From Phoronis australis (taxonomy: Eukaryota; Phoronida; Phoronidae), in NCBI GenBank assembly GCA_002633005.1, contig NMRA01000086.1:798321-862320 (forward strand): DNA of 64,000 nt, written 5' to 3'. Shown piece by piece: positions 26,501-38,500 of this stretch. Under the pieces are notes generated by a model that did no database searches, was not told the DNA's origin, and saw nothing but the letters and a program-made list of their open reading frames with translations. Position numbers and translations under genes: made by a program. The number at the start of each line of letters is the position of its first letter. Positions within the stretch are counted from its first letter, which is position 1.

Positions 26501-29500
26501 CTGAGCAGACANGTTTAATTACAACAAGGTTTATTCTATCATTTTAAGTGTTTTTCTCCATCATATGTAAGTCTTGATTATTATGCTAATCACAAAGAAA
26601 ACTTTTTTTTGCGTCTCAGAACTCTGTTCGTGACAAGCTGACCAACATTAGAGCTGAAGTGACGTACAGACTCAACTTGAATGAGTCACACTACGGTCCT
26701 CAAGAACTCATGCCCGTCCTCAACCAGTACATATCCACGACCAGACATGCTGACGCACCTATATGGAAGGACTGTGGAGACGATAATGTGTGTATTCCTG
26801 ACCTGAGGGTGTCTGCTCAGAGGTAAGGTCCATCTCGTCAAGAGCTAGCATCGTCCTCTGTGAACTGTCTAATGCTGGTTTATGTAATCAAACTAACACT
26901 TCCAGGCAAGGCCTGGGTAGAGTTCAGTAATGTTATTACTTCGCTAAAATCTAGCCTAAATGACGTGTTCTCATTTGAAATACATAGCAGTGTGCATTAC
27001 ATGAATTTGTCATTTACTCTGACTTCTACATCAACCAATGTACACAGAGTCCAGATACCCTGCCCTCTATTATGCACATAGCTAAGCCGGAGGCACCTGG
27101 ACTTCATTTCGGTCAGCGATAATCATTCAAACTGTGTTTACAGAGTTAATGGAGCATTGTGAGCAATGTCATAAAATGTAATAAACAACTCTGCCTATCA
27201 AAGTATAAAACTGCTTTTTGAAAAAATGCACGTTTTTAAGAATTAATGATTCAACAAATTTGTGGAACATAAAAAGTACCCGAATTCGGTGTTCAAGTCA
27301 TAAAAAAAGTGTATGAGTATATAACTGCATTTTCTCACCTCAAAATTTAATGGGCTTCAGCTGCTTGACTGATGAGGAAAGCAGTCCACGCTCAATTATC
27401 ACCATCTGATTAGATTTTTTCAATAAGCAACACAAAAGATATGGAAATAATCTGTCTGTACTCCTTGGATAAACTGAGTCAATCCAAATGGGTATTCAAT
27501 CTAAGTGACAAATTGATGTCATATTCTGTGAATATGCAATTAGGAATAGTTCTTAAAGTGTTTCACTTTTGTGTGAGAGTTATCAAAAATAGTATTTTAA
27601 ATATTTTTATGAAAAATAACTAAAAATTTGTGTCAAACGAAAGCACAATGATCTTTTAGAAAACTGTAACTGCGCTTTTGTAATTTCATCTTGAGTATCA
27701 ATGAAATTTGATCAGTCATTATTGTCCATTATTTTGCTATGTATGTACCTTTGATTTTTGATAAATTTTACTAGGAAGACATGGTCACAAAACCCAATTA
27801 ATGGCAGATTGGTATAAGGTAAAAATCTAAATGTACAAACATTCTACTTTTAGAAGATATATACATCAATAGAGTTGATATCCACAGTTGTGCAGATATT
27901 TGGCTAAATGGAGACTTGTCGATTAAGTCCTACATAGCCTTTTATTAGGTCCCACATAACCTTTTTTAAGTTCAACTTTATGCAATCATGTTTGCAAGTG
28001 GCCCAACCAAGTCATTGTTGTACAGCGAAATGTCATTATTTTCACCTACCCTGTATACAGTTCTTGTAACCAATTGTTTCTTCATTGCAGTTCCTCGTTT
28101 TCAGCCAAAGCCGGTGCCTATATTTTCCTGTGGAGATCTTGCCTGGTTGCATGAAACAGTCCCTAATAGGCACTCAACTATGTTCCCCGACTCTTCACCT
28201 CATGCCGTCAATTTTTAATTTTAATACTAACCAGAAGTAAATTCTACATTGAATTCTCAATAGGCAGGTTTCATGCAACGCCCCTTAATGTAAGGACTAA
28301 GTCCCAAATTTTCGTTGAAGTAAGGGTTCAGTCTTCAAATGTATCGTTAGAAAATGTCAAAGAGGAGCTCCGAGATAACAAAGATAAATCGATATAAAAA
28401 CATAACATTTGTTGTTAACAAAGACATAAACACACTGACAGTTTAGGCAACTTAGTTGAATTCCTATTTGGAATTGTTTCACGACACTTGAGCACAGGAT
28501 TGTGTCAACCAATTTTTGGTTGTAACCACTTCTAGTTTCTGTCTCATACAACAGCGTGCAGATACAGTGGTATTACTAGACACCAGTGTTGTTATACTTA
28601 TTGTATTGTTTGCTTATAGTTTGATGGCTTACTATCCTCTTGGTTCGCATGAAGACTTTATCATCTCAGTCGACATCACCAACGCTGGTGATGGAGCATA
28701 CGAGTCACTGTTCTTGATCACGCTGCCACCTGGTGTCAAGTATGTCACCATTTTTGACGTGAAATCGGTGAGTATGATGCCACAGAGAGTACAAGACAGA
28801 CGTGGATCAGGTAGAAATTGTTCATAAAAGGAAGACACATTTCTACTAATGGGAACTTCATTGAGTTGAGTGGCCCACTCTATGGGTTGCCTGGCCATGT
28901 CTGTATTCCTTAATGATACCCTAAAGATGTCACATTACAAAACCTGTTTGGTTTCCATTCCAGGTGACTGGTTTCTAAATCTGTTCTAAATTCTGATATT
29001 AATCTGGTCCATTGTTTGGTGGCCAGGTGCTCTTATGGTCCAGCATCACATCTTGCAGGCCAGCCCTTTTCTACCATGGTTCAAAGAGTTGCTAATGGCA
29101 TTGGTGAAGGTTTGTCAGAGAACCGAGACCTTATCTTTTTTGGCTTGAATTTATTGCATTTCTCCAGGTAAAAATAACTGTAACTTATTTTTTACTAGAA
29201 TTTCAATTTAAAATGCCATATAGTTTGAAAAACACCCATGAGTTTTCGTCCACAATATATCCATTCCAAATATCCCTTCACAGTTTCAACTCCAGACGAA
29301 AACAGTTTCCAAATAACAACCAAGTCTATTGTGAAGCATTTTCACGATTCTTTGTTGGAGCTCACATGTCACAGATCAATTATGTACCCTGGTTATGTAC
29401 CTTGGTCAACAAAAGAGAAATTAATGATGGCATGGTTTCTCGCTGATATTTATGGTTTTTCCTTGAAAAAATAATTTCAACATAACTATAATAAATTCAA

Positions 29501-32500
29501 TTTCAGCTTATTGAAAAATCACTTGTTATAGTTCACGATATTGTAATTTATTTCAGCCAGTATTTTATTGACTGCTAATTCCTGTAATTGCCCTGCTCCA
29601 CACAAAAGAAGCTAGATCAGTGTTCTTGGTAGTGAAGGATTCTTTCTTCTGTGATCTGTGTACAGATCTATTGACAAAGTACACATGGTCACGCTATGGG
29701 TCAAGTTTCTAAAGAATTTATTTTAATTTAGCCAGTGTTATGTTTGAATTTAGGTTAAAGAAAAGTTTTTGTGAAAGTTAATTTGCATATGGTTAGAGTG
29801 CTGTTAGAATCATGAACTGAAGAGTTTGATGACCATTCTCAATTGCTGCTGCAACGTCAGCTAGTTTTCAGTCCACATATTTAATTGGTCTTTGATTCCA
29901 CCAACACCAGGGTCCTCATTATTTGGGTACTGCTGTACCCAAGGTTCTAGGTAAGAAATTTACGAGTTCTTCATGTGTATCTAGTTACCATATGAAAAAC
30001 ATTGCCTCAGTTTGTATTGATGTTGCAGGCAACACCGATCACCTGTACAAAGTTAGAAGTGGATGTGAGCTGCGACATGGGTAACCCCTTTCCTGAGCAT
30101 AGTAGTATTCAGTTTAAGATTCTCCTTAAACCTGAGAGTGTCAACGGTAGCACCGATAATCTCGCCTTCTTCCTGCAAGCTAACAGGTACTGAACTCCTA
30201 ATTAATGAGCATCTTGAGTTCTTCATCTAATTAACTTGGTGTGAGTGAATGTGGTTGGAAGGCCATACAGTATGTGTGCTCTATCACTCTGTAGTGTTTG
30301 ATTGTGTGTGTGGTACTAGAGTGGAAACTGAGATTTTGTTCCAGCATCGGGATCCTGTTGCAAACTGTAGGAAACTGTTTTCTGTACTTTTTTATGTGCC
30401 CACATATTTATATGTGGATGCATTATGCTCTGTCCATCCGTCTGGCATCCGTTCAGCGTCTGTCCGGCGTCCGTACGGCATCCGCTGCTCTATCTCCAAA
30501 ACCCTTTCGTGTATGTTCATGAAATTTTGCACATGTGATCCTTTCATGAATGGGACGGCCTGAGCGAAGTTTCGGACAGATCCAACTACCGGTGCACTCC
30601 CTAGTGGCAATTATAGTTTTTTACTCAGCGGAGTTTCATACTAGTGAGATGACGTTATTTGGAAGTTCCTGTTTTTGGATACTGTTGCTATGAAATTTGG
30701 CAAATTAGTTTCTGTTTTGAAGATTACTTAGTCTTCCCATTTCCGAATGGGTTCAACACACTCTGCGCCATTTGGTAGTCTTTTGAAAGATCACATGAAA
30801 TTTAGCATACCGTATGTGTTCCTGCTTTTAATGCATCAGATGATGACTTTTGAATGAGCTCAACTACTGTGACATCCCCTAGTGGCAATTTCCATGTTTT
30901 TTGTGTCCGTGGATGTGTCTTTTTGAAGGATCTTTATGAAATCTAGCATTCGTCTGAATGTAAGAACGACTTTCGGACCGATCTGACTCCTCTGTACACC
31001 TAGTGGCAAATTTATTTTTTACGTTTACCTCTGAATCTTCAGAGATTCTTGACTGAGTTTGATAAAGTTATGCAAATAGATTTCTATTAAGGGGATGACT
31101 ACAAAGGTTTCGTTGTATTCTGTGCTACCTTAAAAAGTGGCCATTTTAATTAATATTTGATTCTGTATTTGTGTTTACTTCTCTGTATGCCAAACTGCTT
31201 CTAAGATTATTTTTTTGAAAATTGTTAGCTGTGTTTCAGCTGAGAAGACCATGGCTGCTGATGGCTTTCCGGCAGGTCTGTGGTGACCCCCCCCCCCCTA
31301 GTGGCAATTTGTCTTTTGTAGCTATTGGATATTCTGCGCCACCTAGTGGCCAGTTTTTGATACACATAAATTTTCTTAGAAGCATACCATTTGTGATTGT
31401 CGTGTGCGCATTTCCTTTGCGTTATTCTGGTTGCTTAAAAGTGGCATCAAAAATGGTTGGTTTGCCCTTCAAGTATGAAGAATAAGGATACTAACATTCA
31501 TGGTTGTCATACATTCTTGTTCCAGTTCAAATGCTGAAAACCAACTGACTGTGGGCGACAACAGGAAAGACGTGATCATTCCAGTGAAATTTGTGTCAAA
31601 GTTCTCATTGTCGGGGTAGGTTGTTATAGTTAGTATACCGTATATACTCTGTTCCATGGTTATGGTACAAATTCTTCAATTCAGAACAAAAATAAGTGCT
31701 AAAATTGTCATATTTCTGTTTTTCAGGTGTTTAGCACGTTCTTGTAAATGTTCATAATTTTACCAAATGATGTTTGGTAATAGCTACTCCTTGCAAGTCA
31801 CGCTAAAAGCAATCTAATTTTTTCTGAAAAGTTACTTTTATAGAGAAATCAGTGTCCCAAACTGAAGAATTTTTACCATAGCCTTAGCTCCAGTTGTTTT
31901 TCCCGACGCCATTCAGAAAAGTCGTGACCTCGTGACAAATGTTGTCCTGTTCACAACTTTCGAGTCTAGTGTTGTAACCAGGGGTTGTTGACCCAGTCAG
32001 GGTCCAGTGCAATGCCTGAGAGCTGGCATCTAATTGGGTCCAATGCTTAGAGGGGTGTTGCAATATTTTTCGGGATCTCTGTGCATGCATGGGTCTTGTT
32101 GCAATCTGCTAAGAGGGGTTTTGTGGACTCTGCTGTCTGGGTCCAGTACAAATACGGTTCTTGTTGACTCTGACTCTGCTAGAAAATTTTGAGGGCATGC
32201 TGGGTGTCTTGTTGACTCAAGTGGGGTTCAATGCAAAGTGGGGTCTTTTTGACCTTGTCGTGGTACAATACAGACTGAGTCTTGTTGGCTAGGTGAGGGT
32301 CATGTGTAAGGGATACTGTTGACTCTGTCCTGGTCTAATGTTGGGTATGTGAGGGTCCATTGCTGATTGGGATGTTCCAGATTTTTTGTTCAATCAGCGG
32401 TCTTGTTGACTTTGTACCTTGTGCAAACATGTGATTGCTGCATGTCTATCACGGGTAGGAATGAGTGCTTTACCCGGATAGATAGCAACTTGTTCTTATA

Positions 32501-35500
32501 TCTTATCTCAGGATGTACAGATGGTTAAGAAGTGTCTGTGAATCAAAATATCATATCTCTATATTCAAATTGGGGTTGAATGAGGACACGAGCTGGTGTG
32601 GGTTGCGACTGTAACTTTTCAAAAAGAAGCTCTTTGGCAGGTTTTCGTTCAGAGTTTTGCACGTCATTACAACTGAAGTAGGCATTTTCATGAACATGAA
32701 CTCGAAACAGTTGATCTGTACTACTTTCCTAGGGCAAACTTCATTAAACTCGCGTCATCCGATGACATCATAATCTGACGTGCATGTAACATTTTGCTCA
32801 GGCTTCGAAGTGGACAGTCCTCAAGTTGGGTGTTTTGAACATTCTAACGGACTCTTTTTCACCAAATTTACCACCACTTACCACAGTTCAAAGCTATTGC
32901 GTGAAGAGCAAAAAATCTGTAGCCAGATTGGCTGTTGAGCTATCGCCAGCTCCGCCCCTTGTGAAAAGTCACCAGCAACCCTTTGTTTGTCGTGTAAAAT
33001 AGCGGCTTGGAAATGCAGACGAAGGTGTGTCAAGAATTTTGCATTCTGATTGGTCAATTAAGCCATCAGTCAAAATCCTGTTGATAGGTCAACTAGCAAG
33101 CTAGGCTGAATCACTTAATAAGCCGTGTAGCTTATTAAACAAATTGGCGATAGCAATAGTGACTTAATTGATTTATCTCTTCGAGAGGAGTTCAGAACCT
33201 GGGCAAAGTGAGAAATCTCCAATTGACGTAATAACAATGAAAATAATTTTCATTGAGGACTGCTAGAATGATAAGTCCTTGAATGGTGCAGTTCGCACCA
33301 CCTTTACTGGTGGCTATAGATGGTAGGGCCATTGGTAAAAGATTTATACCTGTTCAGTCTCTCAACAAGGGACAATTGAGAGCTCACCTGAAACACTAGT
33401 CAAGATTAGTCGCAACATGTTCAAAACCATGTTCAATAACTAAATAGCCGCAACATTCATTTGTGGTTTGTACCATTATGACATTTTCCCTGTTGCTCCC
33501 AACTTGTTGGATTCTATAGCCCAATAAGTTGGGAAGAACTCCCCTGTAGCCAATTTCATGCAATGTTGCAAAGCCCTCGAATATGAAGTCTTAGCCTTGT
33601 ATAGTCTTTGACTTTAACTCTGACCTTAAAAAGCCCTTGAATCTCAAATTTTATGCTTGCAAATATTTGAAAGACCTTAATTATAAGTACTGGGCAGATG
33701 TACCTTATTTTAATTTTGAATGGCAGCTGTCTTTTCTTGATCAAGTGCATCTTTTCCATTTGCTTATCACTAGTTAGCCAATGACCAACAGGCGCAAATT
33801 CAAGACTTTTCTGTTCTTGTGGTATTATTACACCCATTTGGTGAGAGGCGATCATCTGACTCTCTGATAGATTTCATAGTATTTACGCTTTCAAGATCTA
33901 CAAGTTCGTTGAATAAAATCTAAACAGCCTTAAAATTCATACTTTGTATTTTATGCATTAAAGTAATTAAAAATACATAACATCAAGTGGGGGATTTGCA
34001 TTCATGGGCCAAAGTTATATTAAATTGGTCTTGAATTTGTATTGGGTAGGCCTTGAACTATATCATCAAAAGTCCTTGAATAATCCTGGGATTACTTAAT
34101 ATAGACAAGGTTTTGTACGAATCGTGCTAGAATAGCTCTCTTTCACAGATGTATCCCTGTCTTGTAGCACACGATACATCAAACCACTCATAGTTGTTTT
34201 TTCCATGCATTACCATGCAGTCTTCTCTCAACCAACCAGTAAAGTTGGGTTGACCTGTAAAAAGAGAAATATACTTTAAAAGACTTGCCCCTCTTGTCTA
34301 CCTGTTTAGTAGCATTTATATGTCAAAATTTTTTCTGTTATTTCTGCATTATTTTCATGCTTACCTTTAAATGGTAATCTGTGACTACATGATGATTTTC
34401 TCCACTATTTCTCGGCTAATACACCGTGCCCTCTCTTAGGAATTAAGGGGCTATCACTGATCTGGTTTGTCTGGAGATTGCAATCACCCTCTGGTCATAT
34501 ACTTGTTTTATGCTCCAATGTCGCGAAGCGATGTCACGGTCATGAAGTGCCATGTTTTGGTATCTGAAGATGGCCTGAGTGATTTATTTCAGCTGTAGCA
34601 TTTTACTCAGCGTTTTAGATAACGAAATGATGAATAGATATTGAATATTACTTGGTATGACCATTAAATTGGCGATCAAAATGGAAATAACTAAACGTCC
34701 ATGTGAACAAGCCTATTAGGGATACCTTTTACTCCTGACTTCTGATATCGTCATGTAAATAATTGGTTATCATTAGACCTCATAAAAGTTTGCATAATCT
34801 GTCATTATTTTCTGCTTTATTCATTTTTGAAAAAAATCACCATCCTATTCCTGGAGCTCTTAATTAGTGTTGTAAACCTGTGTAAAGTCAGTGTAGCTCC
34901 TAAGGCTGGTGCTTCTGAATTCATTATTTATCCACAACCTAAAGTAAAATGGCTAGCTCTGGCCTGGGTTTAATCATCTAATTTGAAGATTAGAGACTTC
35001 TTACCAAAATGGGGAAGGCGGACCTTCAAGTGGACTGGATCACAAGGCACAAAAATGACGAGATGTGAATTGGGCGAGCCATATTTTGATGACTACTCGC
35101 CTTGATGAATTGTATGTGTTTTAACCGTGGGGTACTCTCCCTTGGTACTCACCTCTTTTCCAGTTTGTATATTCCAGCTTTGAAGATGTATCTTGCCATT
35201 TCCATACCCCCTCCGTCTCTCGGTCCGTTGCTCCTGTCCACAATATCGCTTGTGCCCTACATTTCTGACGTGCCAGGCTCTTCAAGTAATCGTTCTCCTT
35301 TTGGCTGTTAATGGTCACCAGATGACCCAGGTCAACCTGGCACTGGCTCAGGGCATTATACCAGTTGAATCCTGAATGGCACTCTATTTTGTAACAGGAG
35401 TTTTCGAAATGTGCGTAACCTGGACGACATGTTGGCTGAGGTTGTATCGTTGGTTTAGGTGGTTGTGACGTAGGAGCCAGACGTAGGATGTGTTCTTGTG

Positions 35501-38500
35501 TTTTAAGGCAGCACTGGCTCTGCTGTTGATTCATAGACGCTACAAGTTGATGGTATTGTGTGATTACTGTTCTTGTCGACGTCGTCTCCATTAGCACATG
35601 TTCAACATCATTCTTCACCAACGTCACCTCAGATTGAACGGCTTTCACATCGCTTCCAACAGAGGACTGTTGACTTTGGATTGACTTTATGTTAGTATCC
35701 ATTGACGATAGGTTGGTCTGAATTGTTATCATGTCATCTCTTGTCAATGAAACTTTAGATTTTACTTCTTTTACATCCTTTTTTACAGAAGACAGTTCAT
35801 TTTTAGTAGATTTCATGTCATTAGCCATTGGAAAGAGGGTGTTAAAGAGTGCTTTCAGGTCATTTCTGGTAGACACTACCCCCTGTTGTACGTCTTTTGT
35901 AACAGTTTTCAAAGACGAAAGCTCACTTTGGATTGACTTCATTTTAGCGCTCATTGTCGGCAAGTCACTTTGAATTGCTTTCACGTCAGCTGTTGTCGAT
36001 GACAACCCTGATTGCATCGCTCGCAAGCGAATATCCATGGATGCCGACACTGATTTAATCGCTGACATTTCCTTTTGCAAAGCTTTCAATTCTTGATCCA
36101 GTAATTTTTCCACAGCGCTGACTTGGGCCTTTTGCATACTAAGCTTTTCCGTCACAAAACTTTGGAATCCTAACAGTTGCATTTGAAGTCCCTTTAACAG
36201 TGCTGTGTCGTCCTGTCCTGCTGCCAGTGTGACCCAATACTGACCATGTACTAGGAGAAGGAGTAACAACCAGCTGAATGGTGTTCTAGTCTCCATCTTC
36301 ACTCACCGTTACAATTTGTGAAACCTTACATTAGGGTCATCAAAGTCTCTCGTTATCTTGCGTCTCAAAAGTCGCCTCGTTATATCTTTAGCTTTTCAAA
36401 ATTTGATTTTTATTTGGGTTAACTAATCTATAGTTATCAAAATCTTAGAGGTAATCTCCTGGTGATCTAATTGTGTTGAGGGGTGGGCAGGTGTTCCAGT
36501 TCTTAACAAACATATGCATTATTGAACCAATGGGTCAGCTGGTCCAGTACTCAGACTGCCAAACAAATGTCCTGTCATCATGGTAACAGTTCAAGGGCTG
36601 TGATAACTATCAACTGGGTAATGAACCTTGCATTGTTAACTAGCTGCATGGATCAGCATGTGGCTAAGATTTTATTTTGAAACATACAGTGCTTTTTCTA
36701 CTTAATTCCTTTCATGGGTTTCCTTAAATGTTTTTGTTAACATTTTGTCATTTCAGTGTTTCCAAACCAGAACAAGTGGAGTACAGTTCTAACGAAACCC
36801 AGCAGGTAGTGCGAACAGAAAGTGACATTGGGCCAAAGTTGACGCACGTGTATCAGGTGAGAGCAACTAAGGTTGATGTGTTGTGTTACTGTCAGCCTTC
36901 TTCAGTGTGAGTCGTAAGCTCTTGAATTTTCGACACCGAATATGAAACTGAAACTAGGTCTTGATGGAAAGCTGAGGCGCAGCCATGATGTTGCTCGTCA
37001 CCTCCCAAACTGAGAACTTGTACCGCTGTTATGATGCCGCCGTAAACTTCTGCCAAACAATAACTCTGATTTCACTTAATAGTTTTAGTCTTAAAGTGTT
37101 CCTAATACTCAAATTGGAAGTCATTTCTGGGCTTGGGAAGACCTTAGGGTTTGTTATTACTTAAAACATTGGCTCTGCACACAGCTACCTACCCGCTCAA
37201 ACCAAATTATTGCATCTGCGCTGTGAGTCACTGCATTCATGCCCAAGAAATGTACAATCGTGGCACTTGGCTTACCTCAAAATCCCACTGCTGCTTGTTG
37301 GTTTTATTAGTAATTGACCTAATTATGTTGCACACAGAATTAATGCGATGCAGAATACTGGCAACATAGTTCACAATTTTTTGGTTGTAGAAGTCACATT
37401 TCTTGTACGATTTTCAAAATTCATAAACCTAACCATTATTGTGTACTTTTCTCAAACTATTTAAGCACTTTGAAAACGGAAATTAAAAAACCCTTTTCTT
37501 GTCCCATTGTGCTAATGGAGTACAGCATGTAGAGAAAGATAACATCAGCATGCCTCAGTGGCCACCTGAGGTCATGACGGTATTTTCCCGTTGATCCCAA
37601 CTTATTTGATTCCATAGCTCAACAACAAGTTGGGAAGATGACCCCTGTAGCCAATATCTTACACGACTGATTAACACCATTCTGGCATTTAGGGTTGGAG
37701 GGCCAGCTCTCTTTTGTTCGATAATTGCTCTAATCTCCATAAAATCATATCTAGCCTGACTGGGCTATGCTATTAAGAAAAAAGTTAAGTAATAACGTAT
37801 TTGAACATAAACCAATAGAATTTCTGATTTCCTCGTCAAATGTTGATCATGTTTAGTTTTTGAATCCCCAAAGTCACTACCGAAGTTACGGCAATTTATT
37901 CTTCCCGAACGTACCAATTCGCTCTGGGGTTGAGCGTGTTCACAGGTGGTCTGTAATAAGCCTGTTTTCATACCAGACAAAAGACTGTGGCTGTTAACAA
38001 ACTTTAGGTGCTACCGTGGATGTTCATGCTCACAACCCTCAATGTCTGGTAAAGTTACTGAACGGAAGAACACCTGCATTGTTATCAGATGTTGCTGTAC
38101 ACAAATCTGTCGAGTTGCCCAATCGTGACCAGTGAGGATATCAATATACGATTCTTTTCATGTTCTTTGGTGGTATTTAAATATTCATATATGGAGTGAT
38201 GCACACAACCGAAGTCGCCTCATGGTGCCTGATGTTACTCTGGCAAGTTGGGATGTGTCAGCAAAGGTCCATCCAGTTGCAGTGCACGTTATTTTTCTAT
38301 TTCCTAAAATGTAAATTTTTGTCATTGAAACAATGAACAAGTTCAATAGTTCAATTTTCAATGACCGGTTTAGTTTTTGTATTCAACAGTGTCCAAAATA
38401 GGCGGAAAGAATTTGCCAGGAAGAGGCAGCAGTCATCACTGACACCGATCTCTCTTTCCTTATCCACAAACATAAGAAGCTCATTGTAAAAGTCCAGGGG

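Larger units (their letters stand above)
31616..36756. other. Integrin intron 14 hosting an antisense lectin gene
   Basis: 5.1-kb intron with donor GTAGGT and acceptor TCATTTCAG. It holds a possible inverted-repeat element (31658-31882), a degenerate minisatellite (31970-32430), a transposon fragment (33475-33560) and the complete two-exon lectin gene on the minus strand (34127-36302). Otherwise nothing is recognised. Confidence 0.85.

Noticed and set aside
28090-28140. Acceptor TTCATTGCAG and open frame before integrin exon 28620
   Set aside because: The frame runs straight into a transposon and has no donor; exon 24590-24792 joins 28620 perfectly without it.
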